This document shows, in pieces, positions 44,509 to 53,408 of a DNA stretch of 64,000 nucleotides. The stretch is from contig JALLOF010000006.1 in assembly GCA_027717595.1 (NCBI GenBank), positions 17,319 through 81,318 on the forward strand. The letters run 5' to 3'. The stretch comes from Nitrospinae bacterium AH_259_B05_G02_I21 (GTDB taxonomy: Bacteria > JADFOP01). Every line of letters starts with the position of its first letter. Within the stretch, counting starts at the first letter, position 1. The notes beneath the pieces were generated by a model. It was not told the DNA's origin and did no database searches. It worked only from the letters and a program-made list of their open reading frames with translations. A program made the translations under genes and the position numbers.

Positions 44509-47133
44509 TTATTCGTTCGAGAGGAGGCGCTTGAGGGCGGCTAGGAGGTTCAAGGCTTCGATGGGAGAGATGACCTCGGGGTCTATTCCCTTAAGCGCTT
44601 CAGCCAGCTTGGCCTCCGCAGGCTTAAGAAGAGGGAGCTGGCCCGTCTCGGTTTGGACGTCGGAAGAAGCAAGGGGGGGACGTCCCTGCACGTCAATTTC
44701 CTTGGCCTCCAGGCGGGAGAGCACGTCCTTGGCACGCTCGAGGACGGGCCTGGGTAGACCGGCGAGCCGAGCCACCTGGATGCCGTAGCTTTTATCGGTC
44801 CCACCGGGGACAATTTTCCGCAAGAAGACGACCTGGTCAGCCCATTCCCGAACGGCGATGTTGTAGTTCTTGACCCCGGGAAGAAGGCGGGCCAGGTCGG
44901 TGAGCTCGTGGTAATGGGTGGCAAAGAGTGTTCTCGCCCTGAGATGCGGCTGGTTGTGTAGGTGCTCGACGACGGCCCAGGCGATCGAAAGTCCATCGAA
45001 CGTGCTCGTGCCCCGCCCTATCTCGTCCAAGATGATGAGGCTCCTCGGGGTCGCATTGTTCAGGATATTGGCCGTCTCGTTCATCTCGACCATGAAGGTC
45101 GATTGGCCCCTGCTCAAATAGTCCTGGGCTCCGATGCGCGTGAAAATCCGATCCACAAGACCTATGGTGGCTTCCCGGGCGGGGACAAAGCTTCCCATCT
45201 GGGCCATGAGGACTATATAGGCCACCTGCCTAAGGTACGTCGATTTGCCCGCCATGTTCGGCCCGGTGATAATCAAAATCGCGTTCTCACCACAGTCCAG
45301 CAAGGTATCATTGGGCACGAAGCGCTCCCCGAGGGGGAGCTGTTCCAAGACGGGGTGGCGACCCTCGGTGATGGCAATGACATCCTCATCGGTTAGCGTG
45401 GGTCGAGAGTAATTGAACTGCACCGAGGCCTCGGCCAGGGAGCTGAGCACATCGAGGAGGGCCACCCGCTCAGCCGCCCGTTGCAACCGGACGGTTTCGG
45501 CCTTCACCTCCTCGCGGGCCTGGATAAAGAGCTCGTACTCCAAAGCCTTCGACCGCTCCTCGGCTCCCAGGACCTTGGCTTCGAATTCTTTCAGCTCGGG
45601 GGTGATGTAGCGCTCGGCTGCGACCAGGGTTTGTTTTCGGATGTAGTTGTCGGGCACGAGGTCGTGGTACTTCTTGGTCACCTCCAGGTAATAGCCGAAG
45701 ACTTTATTGTAGCCGACCTTGAGGGTGGGGATGCCCGTACGGCGGCGCTCTTCGGCCTCGAGCCGAGCGATGGTCCCCTTCCCTTCCCGGCCGATCCGTC
45801 GCAACTCGTCGAGCTCCGCATCGAAGCCGCTCTTTATAATCCCGCCTTCGCCCAGCGTGAGCGGGGGGTCATCCTCGATCGCCTCTTCGATGGTTGAGGC
45901 CACATCGTCGCAATCGTCCCACGCCCCGCGGATATCCTCGAGCAGGGGGGCGTCCGTCCCCTCCAGGGCCTCGGCCAGCAGCGGGAGCTGGCGGCACGAG
46001 CGCTGAAGCGCAACCAGGTCGCGGGCCGAGGCCGTCCCGAGGCTCACGCGGCTCACCACCCGCTCGATATCCCCGACCGCGCCCAACGCCTCCCTGAGCG
46101 CCTCTCGCTTCCCGTGGTCGTTGACAAAAGTCTCCACGGCTTCAAATCGCTGCTCGATGGGCTCTCGCTCGATCAGGGGCTGGAGCACCCATTGCTTCAG
46201 GAGCCGCCCCCCCATCGGTGTGACCGTCCGATCAAGTACGCCCAGTAGGCCCTTCGCCTGCGTCCCATCGAGGCTTTCGACCAGCTCGAGGTTCCGCACC
46301 GTCACCCTATCGAGCATCATCGCCGTTCCGAGGGGCGAGAAGCTGATGCGGTTGATGTGCCCGAGGGGGGATTTCTGGGTCTCGTGGAGGTAGTGGAGGA
46401 GAGCTCCGGCCGCTCTCGTCGCAAGCGGGGCCTCCGTGAGGCCGAAGCCGTCAAGGGAGTGGGTGCCGAGTTGCTCAAGGAGGGTCTTCGTCGCATGCTC
46501 CAGAGCGTAGGCCCACTCATGGTAGGGGTGGAGGACGGGCTGCCACTCCGGCCCGCTTTCCAGGAAGGCGAGCTCCGAAAAAGCCTCCGTGCTTCCCTCT
46601 GGGAGCAATACCTCCTTGGGGGCGTGGCGGAAACATTCGTCCTGGAGGGCCGAGTCCCACCGGTCGGCTCTAATCTCCGTGGCTTTGAACTCTCCCGTGG
46701 AGAGATCGAGCACCGCAAGGCCCGCCCCGTCGGCCGAGGGGTAGATGCTTCCCACGTACTGGTTGTCCTTGGCGGCCAAGGCGTCTTCGTCGGTCAGGGT
46801 CCCCGGCGTTATGACCCGGACCACCTCACGCCTAACGAGCCCTTCGGCTTTCGCCGGGTCCTCCACCTGCTCGCATATCGCCACGCGATGGCCCGCCTCG
46901 ACCAGCTTGGCCAGGTATTCCTTGGCGGCGTGGTGGGGGACGCCGGCCATTGGGACCGGATGGGCTCGGCCCTTGTGGCGCGCGGTGAGCGTGATGTCCA
47001 ACACCCGGGCGGCGACCTCGGCGTCCTCGTAGAACATCTCGTAAAAATCACCCATGCGGAAGAAGAGGATGCAGTCGGGATGCTGCTGTTTGAGGGCAGC
47101 GTACTGTCGCATCATGGGAGTGTCTTGGGCCAT
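44509..47133 (-). CDS. mutS: DNA mismatch repair protein MutS
   Basis: An 874-residue mismatch-recognition ATPase. The N-terminal Phe-x-Glu mismatch-reading motif is in FRMGDFYEMFYEDA. Walker A is GPNMAGKSTYLRQ and Walker B LIILDEIGRGTSTFDG. It is the usual MutS1 length. It begins the minus-strand series that leads to ntrY-ntrX-lpxC, though 160 bases separate it from DUF4390 and it may be a separate transcript. Confidence 0.97.
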   Translation of the reverse strand: MAQDTPMMRQYAALKQQHPDCILFFRMGDFYEMFYEDAEVAARVLDITLTARHKGRAHPVPMAGVPHHAAKEYLAKLVEAGHRVAICEQVEDPAKAEGLVRREVVRVITPGTLTDEDALAAKDNQYVGSIYPSADGAGLAVLDLSTGEFKATEIRADRWDSALQDECFRHAPKEVLLPEGSTEAFSELAFLESGPEWQPVLHPYHEWAYALEHATKTLLEQLGTHSLDGFGLTEAPLATRAAGALLHYLHETQKSPLGHINRISFSPLGTAMMLDRVTVRNLELVESLDGTQAKGLLGVLDRTVTPMGGRLLKQWVLQPLIEREPIEQRFEAVETFVNDHGKREALREALGAVGDIERVVSRVSLGTASARDLVALQRSCRQLPLLAEALEGTDAPLLEDIRGAWDDCDDVASTIEEAIEDDPPLTLGEGGIIKSGFDAELDELRRIGREGKGTIARLEAEERRRTGIPTLKVGYNKVFGYYLEVTKKYHDLVPDNYIRKQTLVAAERYITPELKEFEAKVLGAEERSKALEYELFIQAREEVKAETVRLQRAAERVALLDVLSSLAEASVQFNYSRPTLTDEDVIAITEGRHPVLEQLPLGERFVPNDTLLDCGENAILIITGPNMAGKSTYLRQVAYIVLMAQMGSFVPAREATIGLVDRIFTRIGAQDYLSRGQSTFMVEMNETANILNNATPRSLIILDEIGRGTSTFDGLSIAWAVVEHLHNQPHLRARTLFATHYHELTDLARLLPGVKNYNIAVREWADQVVFLRKIVPGGTDKSYGIQVARLAGLPRPVLERAKDVLSRLEAKEIDVQGRPPLASSDVQTETGQLPLLKPAEAKLAEALKGIDPEVISPIEALNLLAALKRLLSNE

Positions 47134-47264
47134 GACGGAACTCTCAGAAGCCTTTGATAACTCTATTGGAAATGCGTTTTTAGGGGCTGGGGCTCCATGC
47201 CCATGCTAGCACATCCTCCAAGGCTGGCCAAGGGGATTGGAAAACGGGCCGGGCCCACGCCACA

Positions 47265-49967
47265 TTGCTTAGACGCCTTCGAGACCCTATCGATTACAAA
47301 ACTCTCCCGGCGCCGAAAGCTTATCCCCTCGTCACGCGTCTAAGAAGAGAGCACCTTCAAATCCCAAAGGGCGGCCGGGTGTCGCTCGATATAGAAATCC
47401 ACGACGGTCAAATGCGCCCATCCCAAAGCACCACGGTGCGTGAGATGGGGGAAGCCCGCAAGCGGCTGGGTCGCCTTCACTTTCTCGCAAGCACCTGGCT
47501 ATACCAACACCTTACGATTGCCGGTCTCGGGGCATACCTCGCAGGATACAGCCTCGCCTCCTTGGCCTCGTCGTGGACGGAAGGCGCTATCCTGATGGTC
47601 CTTGTCGGGAGCGGCCTCGCGGCCGGATGGTGGGCCGGCCTGCCCCGTACGGCATTGTTTATTTCGGCTGCCCTGGGTGTCACGGGAATCGCCGCGGCCT
47701 GGTCTCCGCCCCGCCCTCCCCCGCCCCATCACCTTGTGCATCACATTTCCCGGGCAGAGACGATTCTGGAAGGCTGGGTGGCCGAGGAGCCGGCACCCGG
47801 CAGGGGGAGGCTGCGGGTCCGCCTGCGTGCGGAATGGTTGGGCGGTGGTCGCGTCCGCCGGCCGGTCACGGGCGATTGCCTCGTCGAGGTACCCTCACGC
47901 GTTGCTCCCCTCTCCTACGGCCAGCGGGTCCGCCTGGGGGGCCTTCTCCTGTCGCGACCAGATGGGTACGCCAACCCGGGAGGCTTCGACTACAGGGCAT
48001 TTCTGGCCCGACGGGGCATCTACGTGGTCGGGCGCCTCCCGGCGGGAGGAGAGCTTGAGGTCCTCCCGGGCATGCACCCTAAGGCCTCATCCATCAGATT
48101 GCATATCAGCCGATGGCGGACACGGATGCTCGACGCCGTGGGCCGGGCGCTTCCAGGTGATGCGGGGGCTGTGCTTCAGGCAATCGTCTTGGGAGCCAGG
48201 GAACGGCTGTCGCCGGACATCCGCAAGCAGTTTCACCGCACGGGGACGGCACATCTGTTGGCCATCTCCGGGCTGCACGTAGGTTTCGTCGCCATAGCGG
48301 CCTTTTGGACCCTTCGGGCGCTATTGAGAACCGCTATGCGCCTCACCCCTGATGTATTCGGTTTCCGCTTGGCCCCTTCGCGGTGGGCCGCAGTTGGAAC
48401 GGCCCCGGCAGTCCTCTTCTATGCCGCCTTGGTTGGGGGGCGCGTCGCCACCATTCGGGCCTCAATCATGATTCTCGTCTATCTCGCCGCACGCGTCTGC
48501 CGGAAGCCCCGAAACGGCCTTCACGCCCTCGCCCTGGCGGGCATCCTGATCCTTGGATGGGACCCCCATGCGATGGGCGAGGTTAGCTTCCAGCTCTCCT
48601 TCGCAGCCGTTGCAGCCATCTTGCTGGCGCTGCGGGCGACGGAGCGACCCGATGCCGACCCCCTCTTGGCTGGAGAAAGGACGATATTTAAGCGTCTCTC
48701 TCGGCGCATCTGGATGAGTATTCTCATCTCGCTCGTGGCGTCGCTCGCCACGTGGCCACTGATCGCCAAGACCTTCCACCGGGTCTCCCTGGTCGGCCCC
48801 CTGGCAAACGCCCTTGTGATCCCTCTGGCGTCGCTCACCATCCCGCTGGGGCTGGTGGCCGCATTGAGTTCGCTGGTGTTTCCAGCCACCACCCAGCTCC
48901 TCTTGGCCCCCGCGGGCTGGGGAGCTTCGTTGCTCTTGGCAATGTTACGGACCATGGCCCGCGTTCCTTACGCAAGCCTGGTGATCGGGGCTCCACCGGG
49001 GGCCGCCCTCATCGCCTACTACGCCCTGTTGACGTGCCTGCTGGTCTGGCCACGGGCGCGGCGGCGAGGAATCGTCACCCTGGCCGCCGGGATGGTGATA
49101 ATGGGAGTGACTGCGGCGGCAGCGGTCCAACACCATCACGGCGCCGGCCGCCTGGCCGTCATCACACTCGATGCGGGGCGGACCCAGGCCATTCTCCTTA
49201 GATTGCCCGATAAGAGAACGCTGCTGTGGTTCGGAGCGCCTCCGGGCTTTTCCTATTCCGTTGCTCGGCGGATCGTGGTCCGAGCGCTCCTTGACCAGCG
49301 GATCGGGAGCCTCCATGGGCTGATTGCCGCCAACGCCACTCGAGCGACGGCGAGCGGCCTCGCCACCCTGGCAAGCTCCATCAAGGTGCACGAGTTCTGG
49401 GCCGCCCCTGCTCTTGATGGGACCTGGCCGCCCCACTTGCGCAAGATCATCGAGAAGACAGGCCTTTCCGTCCGGGCTCTTCGGGCGGGATGGTCGCAGC
49501 CGTGCGGGGCTGGCTGTCGATTGCACGTCCTTTGGCCCCGCCCGGCGGGTGGGCCTCCTCCAGCGAGGAGAGCCGACGGCCCGGTCCTCCGCGTGCAATT
49601 CAACCAGAGATCTGTACTGCTGACTGGAGACAGCTCCTTCCGCGTGGAGCGTGCCCTGCTCAGCGACGCCGGGGCCCTGAGAGCTACCCTTCTTCAGGTG
49701 CCCAAGGCAGGCAGCCGCTTCGCCTCCATCGAGCCGTTTCTCGAGGCCGTCGCCCCCTCAGACGCCGTGCTCGCGGCCCGACCCCCCGCCTCGTGGGCCG
49801 AGGATGTGAAGCGCACACTCGATAGATACCACCAGCGGGGCATACGGCTATGGAGGGTCGACCGCGACGGGGCCGTTACGTGGGAGACCGACGGGACGAC
49901 GAGCTCCATCCACGCGGTCCGATTCAATGAAGGAGGCTCTCGGCGTCGTCATCCAAGTGCGGAGTGA
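47265..49967 (+). CDS. comEC: ComEC/Rec2-type DNA uptake channel with degenerate hydrolase domain
   Basis: A large membrane protein of natural transformation, carrying single-stranded DNA through the inner membrane. It has an N-terminal DUF4131 region with helices, an OB-like part (GYANPGGFDYRAFLARRGIYVVG), and the competence domain with FHRTGTAHLLAISGLHVGF and about ten helices. The C-terminal metallo-beta-lactamase-like part has lost its metal motif: at the HxHxDH position it reads AANATRATASG, though LLTGDSS is kept. So nuclease activity is doubtful. The start is uncertain: TTG 47265, ATG 47412 and ATG 47445 are in frame. Confidence 0.9.
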   Translation: MLRRLRDPIDYKTLPAPKAYPLVTRLRREHLQIPKGGRVSLDIEIHDGQMRPSQSTTVREMGEARKRLGRLHFLASTWLYQHLTIAGLGAYLAGYSLASLASSWTEGAILMVLVGSGLAAGWWAGLPRTALFISAALGVTGIAAAWSPPRPPPPHHLVHHISRAETILEGWVAEEPAPGRGRLRVRLRAEWLGGGRVRRPVTGDCLVEVPSRVAPLSYGQRVRLGGLLLSRPDGYANPGGFDYRAFLARRGIYVVGRLPAGGELEVLPGMHPKASSIRLHISRWRTRMLDAVGRALPGDAGAVLQAIVLGARERLSPDIRKQFHRTGTAHLLAISGLHVGFVAIAAFWTLRALLRTAMRLTPDVFGFRLAPSRWAAVGTAPAVLFYAALVGGRVATIRASIMILVYLAARVCRKPRNGLHALALAGILILGWDPHAMGEVSFQLSFAAVAAILLALRATERPDADPLLAGERTIFKRLSRRIWMSILISLVASLATWPLIAKTFHRVSLVGPLANALVIPLASLTIPLGLVAALSSLVFPATTQLLLAPAGWGASLLLAMLRTMARVPYASLVIGAPPGAALIAYYALLTCLLVWPRARRRGIVTLAAGMVIMGVTAAAAVQHHHGAGRLAVITLDAGRTQAILLRLPDKRTLLWFGAPPGFSYSVARRIVVRALLDQRIGSLHGLIAANATRATASGLATLASSIKVHEFWAAPALDGTWPPHLRKIIEKTGLSVRALRAGWSQPCGAGCRLHVLWPRPAGGPPPARRADGPVLRVQFNQRSVLLTGDSSFRVERALLSDAGALRATLLQVPKAGSRFASIEPFLEAVAPSDAVLAARPPASWAEDVKRTLDRYHQRGIRLWRVDRDGAVTWETDGTTSSIHAVRFNEGGSRRRHPSAE

Positions 49968-50271
49968 GGTCGTGGCCGTTCCAGATGATGTAGGCATCAT
50001 CGAAATGGGTCAGGCTCCACCAGGCCAAGGGGGGATCGGAGGAACAGTCGGGGCACGAGCCGGAGGTGTAAAAATAATTGGCGCCGATCCAGCGCTCAAG
50101 CACCTCTGCCTCAAGCACGACCGGCAGGAGGTGGCCGCAGCAAAAGGTCTTCGTTAAGACGACGACACAGCGGGGCCGAGAGGTGTCGAGGCGAGCCATC
50201 TCGCTCCTCCACTCTTCGCTCTCAACGAAGGCGGAGCGTTCCTCTTTGGTGATTTTGGGACGAGAGGCCAC
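49924..50271 (-). CDS. Small Cys-rich protein, unknown
   Basis: A 115-residue soluble protein. Two cysteine clusters (TFCCGHLLP and GSCPDCSSDP) suggest a bound metal, and the C terminus has a Trp/Asp-rich stretch (LAWWSLTHFDDAYIIWNG). No family is recognised. It converges on comEC and overlaps its last 44 bases. It is followed 15 bases later by a small membrane protein gene, so the two may form an operon. Confidence 0.6.
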   Translation of the reverse strand: MASRPKITKEERSAFVESEEWRSEMARLDTSRPRCVVVLTKTFCCGHLLPVVLEAEVLERWIGANYFYTSGSCPDCSSDPPLAWWSLTHFDDAYIIWNGHDLTPHLDDDAESLLH

Positions 50272-50286
50272 CGCCGCGACTCCTCT

Positions 50287-50631
50287 CTAGCTGAACGGCC
50301 TGAAGAGGATGAGCGGCAGAGTGAGGGCCCCGAGGATGTCCTCGACGAGAAGCAGCCACCGGTTCGCGTATATCCACGTAGGCCAGTAGAAATAGTAGAC
50401 GAGAAAGCTCAGCAGAACATCGGCCCCAAAGCTTCCCACCAGGCCGATGATGACGTAGGCCACCCAGCCGATCTGGGGCGAGAGCTTGAGGGTGCGCCCC
50501 AAACCAAACGCGTACAACAGGCCCGCCGAGACGCCTACAGCCACCAAGACCGCAATGTGAGGGGTGCTGAGGATGTAGAACTTAAACGGATGGGATAAGA
50601 TATCAAGCCAGGTGGGCGAAGCGCTACTCAT
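50287..50631 (-). CDS. Small integral membrane protein, unknown
   Basis: A 114-residue protein with three hydrophobic segments: IAVLVAVGVSAGLLYAFG, VAYVIIGLVGSFGADVLLSFLVYYFYW and EDILGALTLPLILF. No family is recognised. Packed between two other small minus-strand genes. Confidence 0.62.
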   Translation of the reverse strand: MSSASPTWLDILSHPFKFYILSTPHIAVLVAVGVSAGLLYAFGLGRTLKLSPQIGWVAYVIIGLVGSFGADVLLSFLVYYFYWPTWIYANRWLLLVEDILGALTLPLILFRPFS

Positions 50632-50664
50632 CGTGGCCTCGCGAACCCAAAAGAGGACCGCCCG

Positions 50665-51009
50665 TCATTTGAAGATGGCGGCTAGAAACGTTGCAAGGGA
50701 GCGGTTCAGCACCTGGCCCAACACGTAACTGGCTCCAACGCCCACGACAACAGCAAAAGCCCCGACGAGAAAAAGACCTCTCCACGGAATGGACGAGGAC
50801 GATCGGGCCTCCTCCCCCGACGGTTCGAACTCTTCGGGCTCCGGGCGATCGGGCTCTACGGCGGGCTCGTCAAGCGTCAACTCGGGAGCGGGCCGAGAAA
50901 CCAGCATAATGTGGCCGCATCCTTTGCATTGAGCTTTGATGCCCGCCGCCGGCACCTTTTCATCGGGCACCGTATACTTCGTGGCGCACTGGTCACACTG
51001 TACAATCAC
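50665..51009 (-). CDS. MJ0042-type zinc-finger membrane protein
   Basis: A 114-residue protein with an N-terminal MJ0042 zinc ribbon (Cys5, Cys8, Cys28, Cys31 in CDQCATKYTVP and CKGCGHIM), an acidic linker and a C-terminal transmembrane helix (GLFLVGAFAVVVGVGASYVLG). Such proteins are common in deltaproteobacteria and myxobacteria; the function is unknown. Confidence 0.8.
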   Translation of the reverse strand: MIVQCDQCATKYTVPDEKVPAAGIKAQCKGCGHIMLVSRPAPELTLDEPAVEPDRPEPEEFEPSGEEARSSSSIPWRGLFLVGAFAVVVGVGASYVLGQVLNRSLATFLAAIFK

Positions 51010-51135
51010 AGCCCTTAGCCTCTCTCGGGCCTCAGCGGGTCTCTGCTCGGCCTTGCGAACGCCTCTCAGGGTGGCCCCAGCATAGGAAAATTGCCCGGTG
51101 GTGTCAAATTTCCAGGGGACAAACGGAGCGGACGA

Positions 51136-52059
51136 TCAACCGGGCTCAGCACACTGGAGGCGCATGAGTTCTGGTTGATCAATGAAGGGCGTGGTCTCCA
51201 CCCCATAATCGTAGACAATGGGCCGGATGGAGAGTTGGCGGAGGAGGTCGCCGTAGGTCTGGCGGAGCGGTGCCAGGCGGGGGCTCGCGCAGTATTTCCT
51301 CAAAAGATCGCGGGTTGAGAGCATGAGGTTGACGAAGGAGCGTCGCTGGTGGGCCAAGGCGTGCGATTCGAGTGCGTCGGCGCAGTTTCGGGTCCAAAAA
51401 TCGCGGTAACACTTCCCGCGGCCCATCTGCTCGGCTGCCACACGGAGCCGCTGCAGGTTGAACTGGAGGATTTCGAACTCGTTGTCCGTCGGCTCGGGCC
51501 CCAGGTACCCGAGGCTGGAGGGCGGACCGAGGGTCTCTGGCGGCGATTCGGCCGGCTTAGGCGTCAGGCCGAGGCTTTTGCGGATATCGGCCAGGGTCGA
51601 GCGAATGGAGACCGGGTGGGCGGACGAGGGAGGCTCCAGAGCCTCCTTGTCCTGAAGGTTGGAGGCTTCGGCCAGGGCCACCTCGGTCCGCTGGAGGTGC
51701 TCCTCTATCAACGGCAGGCTTTGCCCAAGAAGATCGTGGCGGGCCTTGCGGCTGTGTGTCGCCACGAGATTGGCGAACACCTCAACCGCCCGCTGCAGGG
51801 CGAGCGCCTCGATGATGGCCTTGACGTCTTTCACCCCGAGGGACTCATCCCCCAAATGCCCCCCGATCATTTCGGCCAACCGTGCGACCTGGCCTTGAAG
51901 GTCCGCCGTGTGGCGTTTGACGGCCTCCCAGGAGAGGTTCGCTGGGGGTTGAGGATCAAGGGCGGGGGCGGCCGCAAGGGCGCTCGGGACGATAACGACG
52001 ACGCCCAGCCAGAGGGCGCGCCAACGACGGGTGATTGAGCTTCGGGGCCTTTTGTCCAT
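51136..52059 (-). CDS. Exported helical protein, unknown
   Basis: From ATG 52059, a 307-residue protein with a basic N terminus and a hydrophobic signal (ALWLGVVVIVPSALAAAPAL). The mature part looks mostly helical with a proline-rich hinge (TPKPAESPPETLGPPSS) and a C-terminal region with conserved-looking Cys and Trp. The frame is open to 52125, but that would overlap the upstream TPR gene; 52059 leaves a 16-base gap. No family recognised. Confidence 0.65.
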   Translation of the reverse strand: MDKRPRSSITRRWRALWLGVVVIVPSALAAAPALDPQPPANLSWEAVKRHTADLQGQVARLAEMIGGHLGDESLGVKDVKAIIEALALQRAVEVFANLVATHSRKARHDLLGQSLPLIEEHLQRTEVALAEASNLQDKEALEPPSSAHPVSIRSTLADIRKSLGLTPKPAESPPETLGPPSSLGYLGPEPTDNEFEILQFNLQRLRVAAEQMGRGKCYRDFWTRNCADALESHALAHQRRSFVNLMLSTRDLLRKYCASPRLAPLRQTYGDLLRQLSIRPIVYDYGVETTPFIDQPELMRLQCAEPG

Positions 52060-52075
52060 GCCGAATCGTCGCACC

Positions 52076-52456
52076 TCAACGGCGCGAAGACCGCTTAAGC
52101 TTGTCGTAGAGCTTGAACTCGCCACGAGCCTCTTTCTGCATGTCTTTTTCGTTGTAGATGAGCCCCAGGTAGTAGTGGCTATCGGGATCGTCGGGGTCTA
52201 TCGCCACGCCTTCCCTGTATGCGGCCAAGGCGTTATCAAACTCGTTTTGGCGGAACAGGGTATAGCCCAGCCCGAAATGGCCCCGTGGATTCGCAGGGTT
52301 CTCTTCGATTGCTTTTCGGAACTCGCGCTCCGCTTTTTCCAATTGACCCGAGCCGAGGTATTTCTGCCCCTTCTTGACGTGCCGGTCCTGGGCAACACTA
52401 CACGCCGCAACTCCTAGTACCACGATGCCGAGGATGAAGATACGTAGCATAGACAT
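52076..52456 (-). CDS. TPR-repeat lipoprotein
   Basis: A 126-residue protein with a lipobox (VLGVAAC) and about two and a half TPR units, for example GHFGLGYTLFRQNEFDNALAAYREG. It probably sits in the inner face of the outer membrane or the periplasm and binds partners. It is 16 bases ahead of the exported helical protein gene, so they are likely co-expressed. Confidence 0.8.
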   Translation of the reverse strand: MSMLRIFILGIVVLGVAACSVAQDRHVKKGQKYLGSGQLEKAEREFRKAIEENPANPRGHFGLGYTLFRQNEFDNALAAYREGVAIDPDDPDSHYYLGLIYNEKDMQKEARGEFKLYDKLKRSSRR

Positions 52457-52658
52457 GAATCAATCGTCGAGAGATGTCCCACCAAATGGAAAGTCCACCC
52501 AGGGGTTTGAAAAATAAGGAGAATACCCCCTGTCCGGCGCGAAGCATACCAAAGCGCCCGCCTCAGTGTCAACACAACCGGCTTATTTGACATCACCCCC
52601 CCTTTGTGATACCAAAAGGCCACACTTCGTTCGCCTTAGAATTCATCGAGCATTGACG

Positions 52659-53399
52659 ATGCCTACCCCTACAGGCCTCTCCGACGAGATCATCGACGCT
52701 CTGCGGAAGGCCCGCTCCGTTGTGGTCCTAACCGGAGCCGGCGTCTCGGCCGAAAGCGGGGTCCCGACGTTCCGGGGCCAGGAGGGCCTTTGGCGCAACT
52801 ACAACCCCCAGGAATTGGCGACCCCTGAGGCCTTCAACAAGGACCCGACGCTCGTATGGGAGTGGTACGACTGGCGTCGTGGTCTCATCGCCCCCCTGGA
52901 GCCCAACCCCGCCCACCTGGCAATTGCCGAGCTCGAGAAACGCTCGCCGTCGTTCCTCCTCATCACCCAGAACATCGACGGCCTCCACAAGAAGGGCGGA
53001 AGCAAACAGATGCTCGAGCTCCACGGCAACATCTGGAACGTGCGGTGCGTGGCCGAGGGCAATGTGACGGAAAACCACGACGTACCCCTGCAGAACATCC
53101 CGCCCATGTGCTCCTGTGGGGCGATGCTCAGGCCCCACATCGTCTGGTTCGGCGAATCCCTCGACCCCCACATCCTCCACCAGAGCCTCCAGGCTATCGA
53201 GGCGTGCGATTTCCTCATCGTTGCGGGCACAAGCGCCGTGGTGCAGCCGTCCGCAAGCTTCCCCATCATGGCCCGTGAGCGGGGGGCGACGGTCCTTGAG
53301 GTCAACATGGAGCCGACGCCCATCTCGTCGGTCGTCAATAGCTCTCTCTTTGGGAAGGCCGGCGAGCTCCTCCCGCAGCTTGTTGCATCCTTGGGCTGA
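52659..53399 (+). CDS. cobB: NAD-dependent protein deacylase, class III sirtuin
   Basis: A 246-residue Sir2 enzyme removing acyl groups from lysines. NAD-binding LTGAGVSAESGVPTFRG, TQNIDGLHKKGG (catalytic His in LELHGN) and NMEPTP are present. WYDWRR carries the Tyr-x-x-Arg pair of class III sirtuins, which favours succinyl/malonyl lysine. The zinc site has only one Cys in its first half (RCVAEG), as E. coli CobB does, then CSCG. ATG 52659 is chosen over an upstream frame to 52566 because it gives the family start. Confidence 0.92.
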   Translation: MPTPTGLSDEIIDALRKARSVVVLTGAGVSAESGVPTFRGQEGLWRNYNPQELATPEAFNKDPTLVWEWYDWRRGLIAPLEPNPAHLAIAELEKRSPSFLLITQNIDGLHKKGGSKQMLELHGNIWNVRCVAEGNVTENHDVPLQNIPPMCSCGAMLRPHIVWFGESLDPHILHQSLQAIEACDFLIVAGTSAVVQPSASFPIMARERGATVLEVNMEPTPISSVVNSSLFGKAGELLPQLVASLG

Positions 53400-53408
53400 G
53401 GCGCACAC

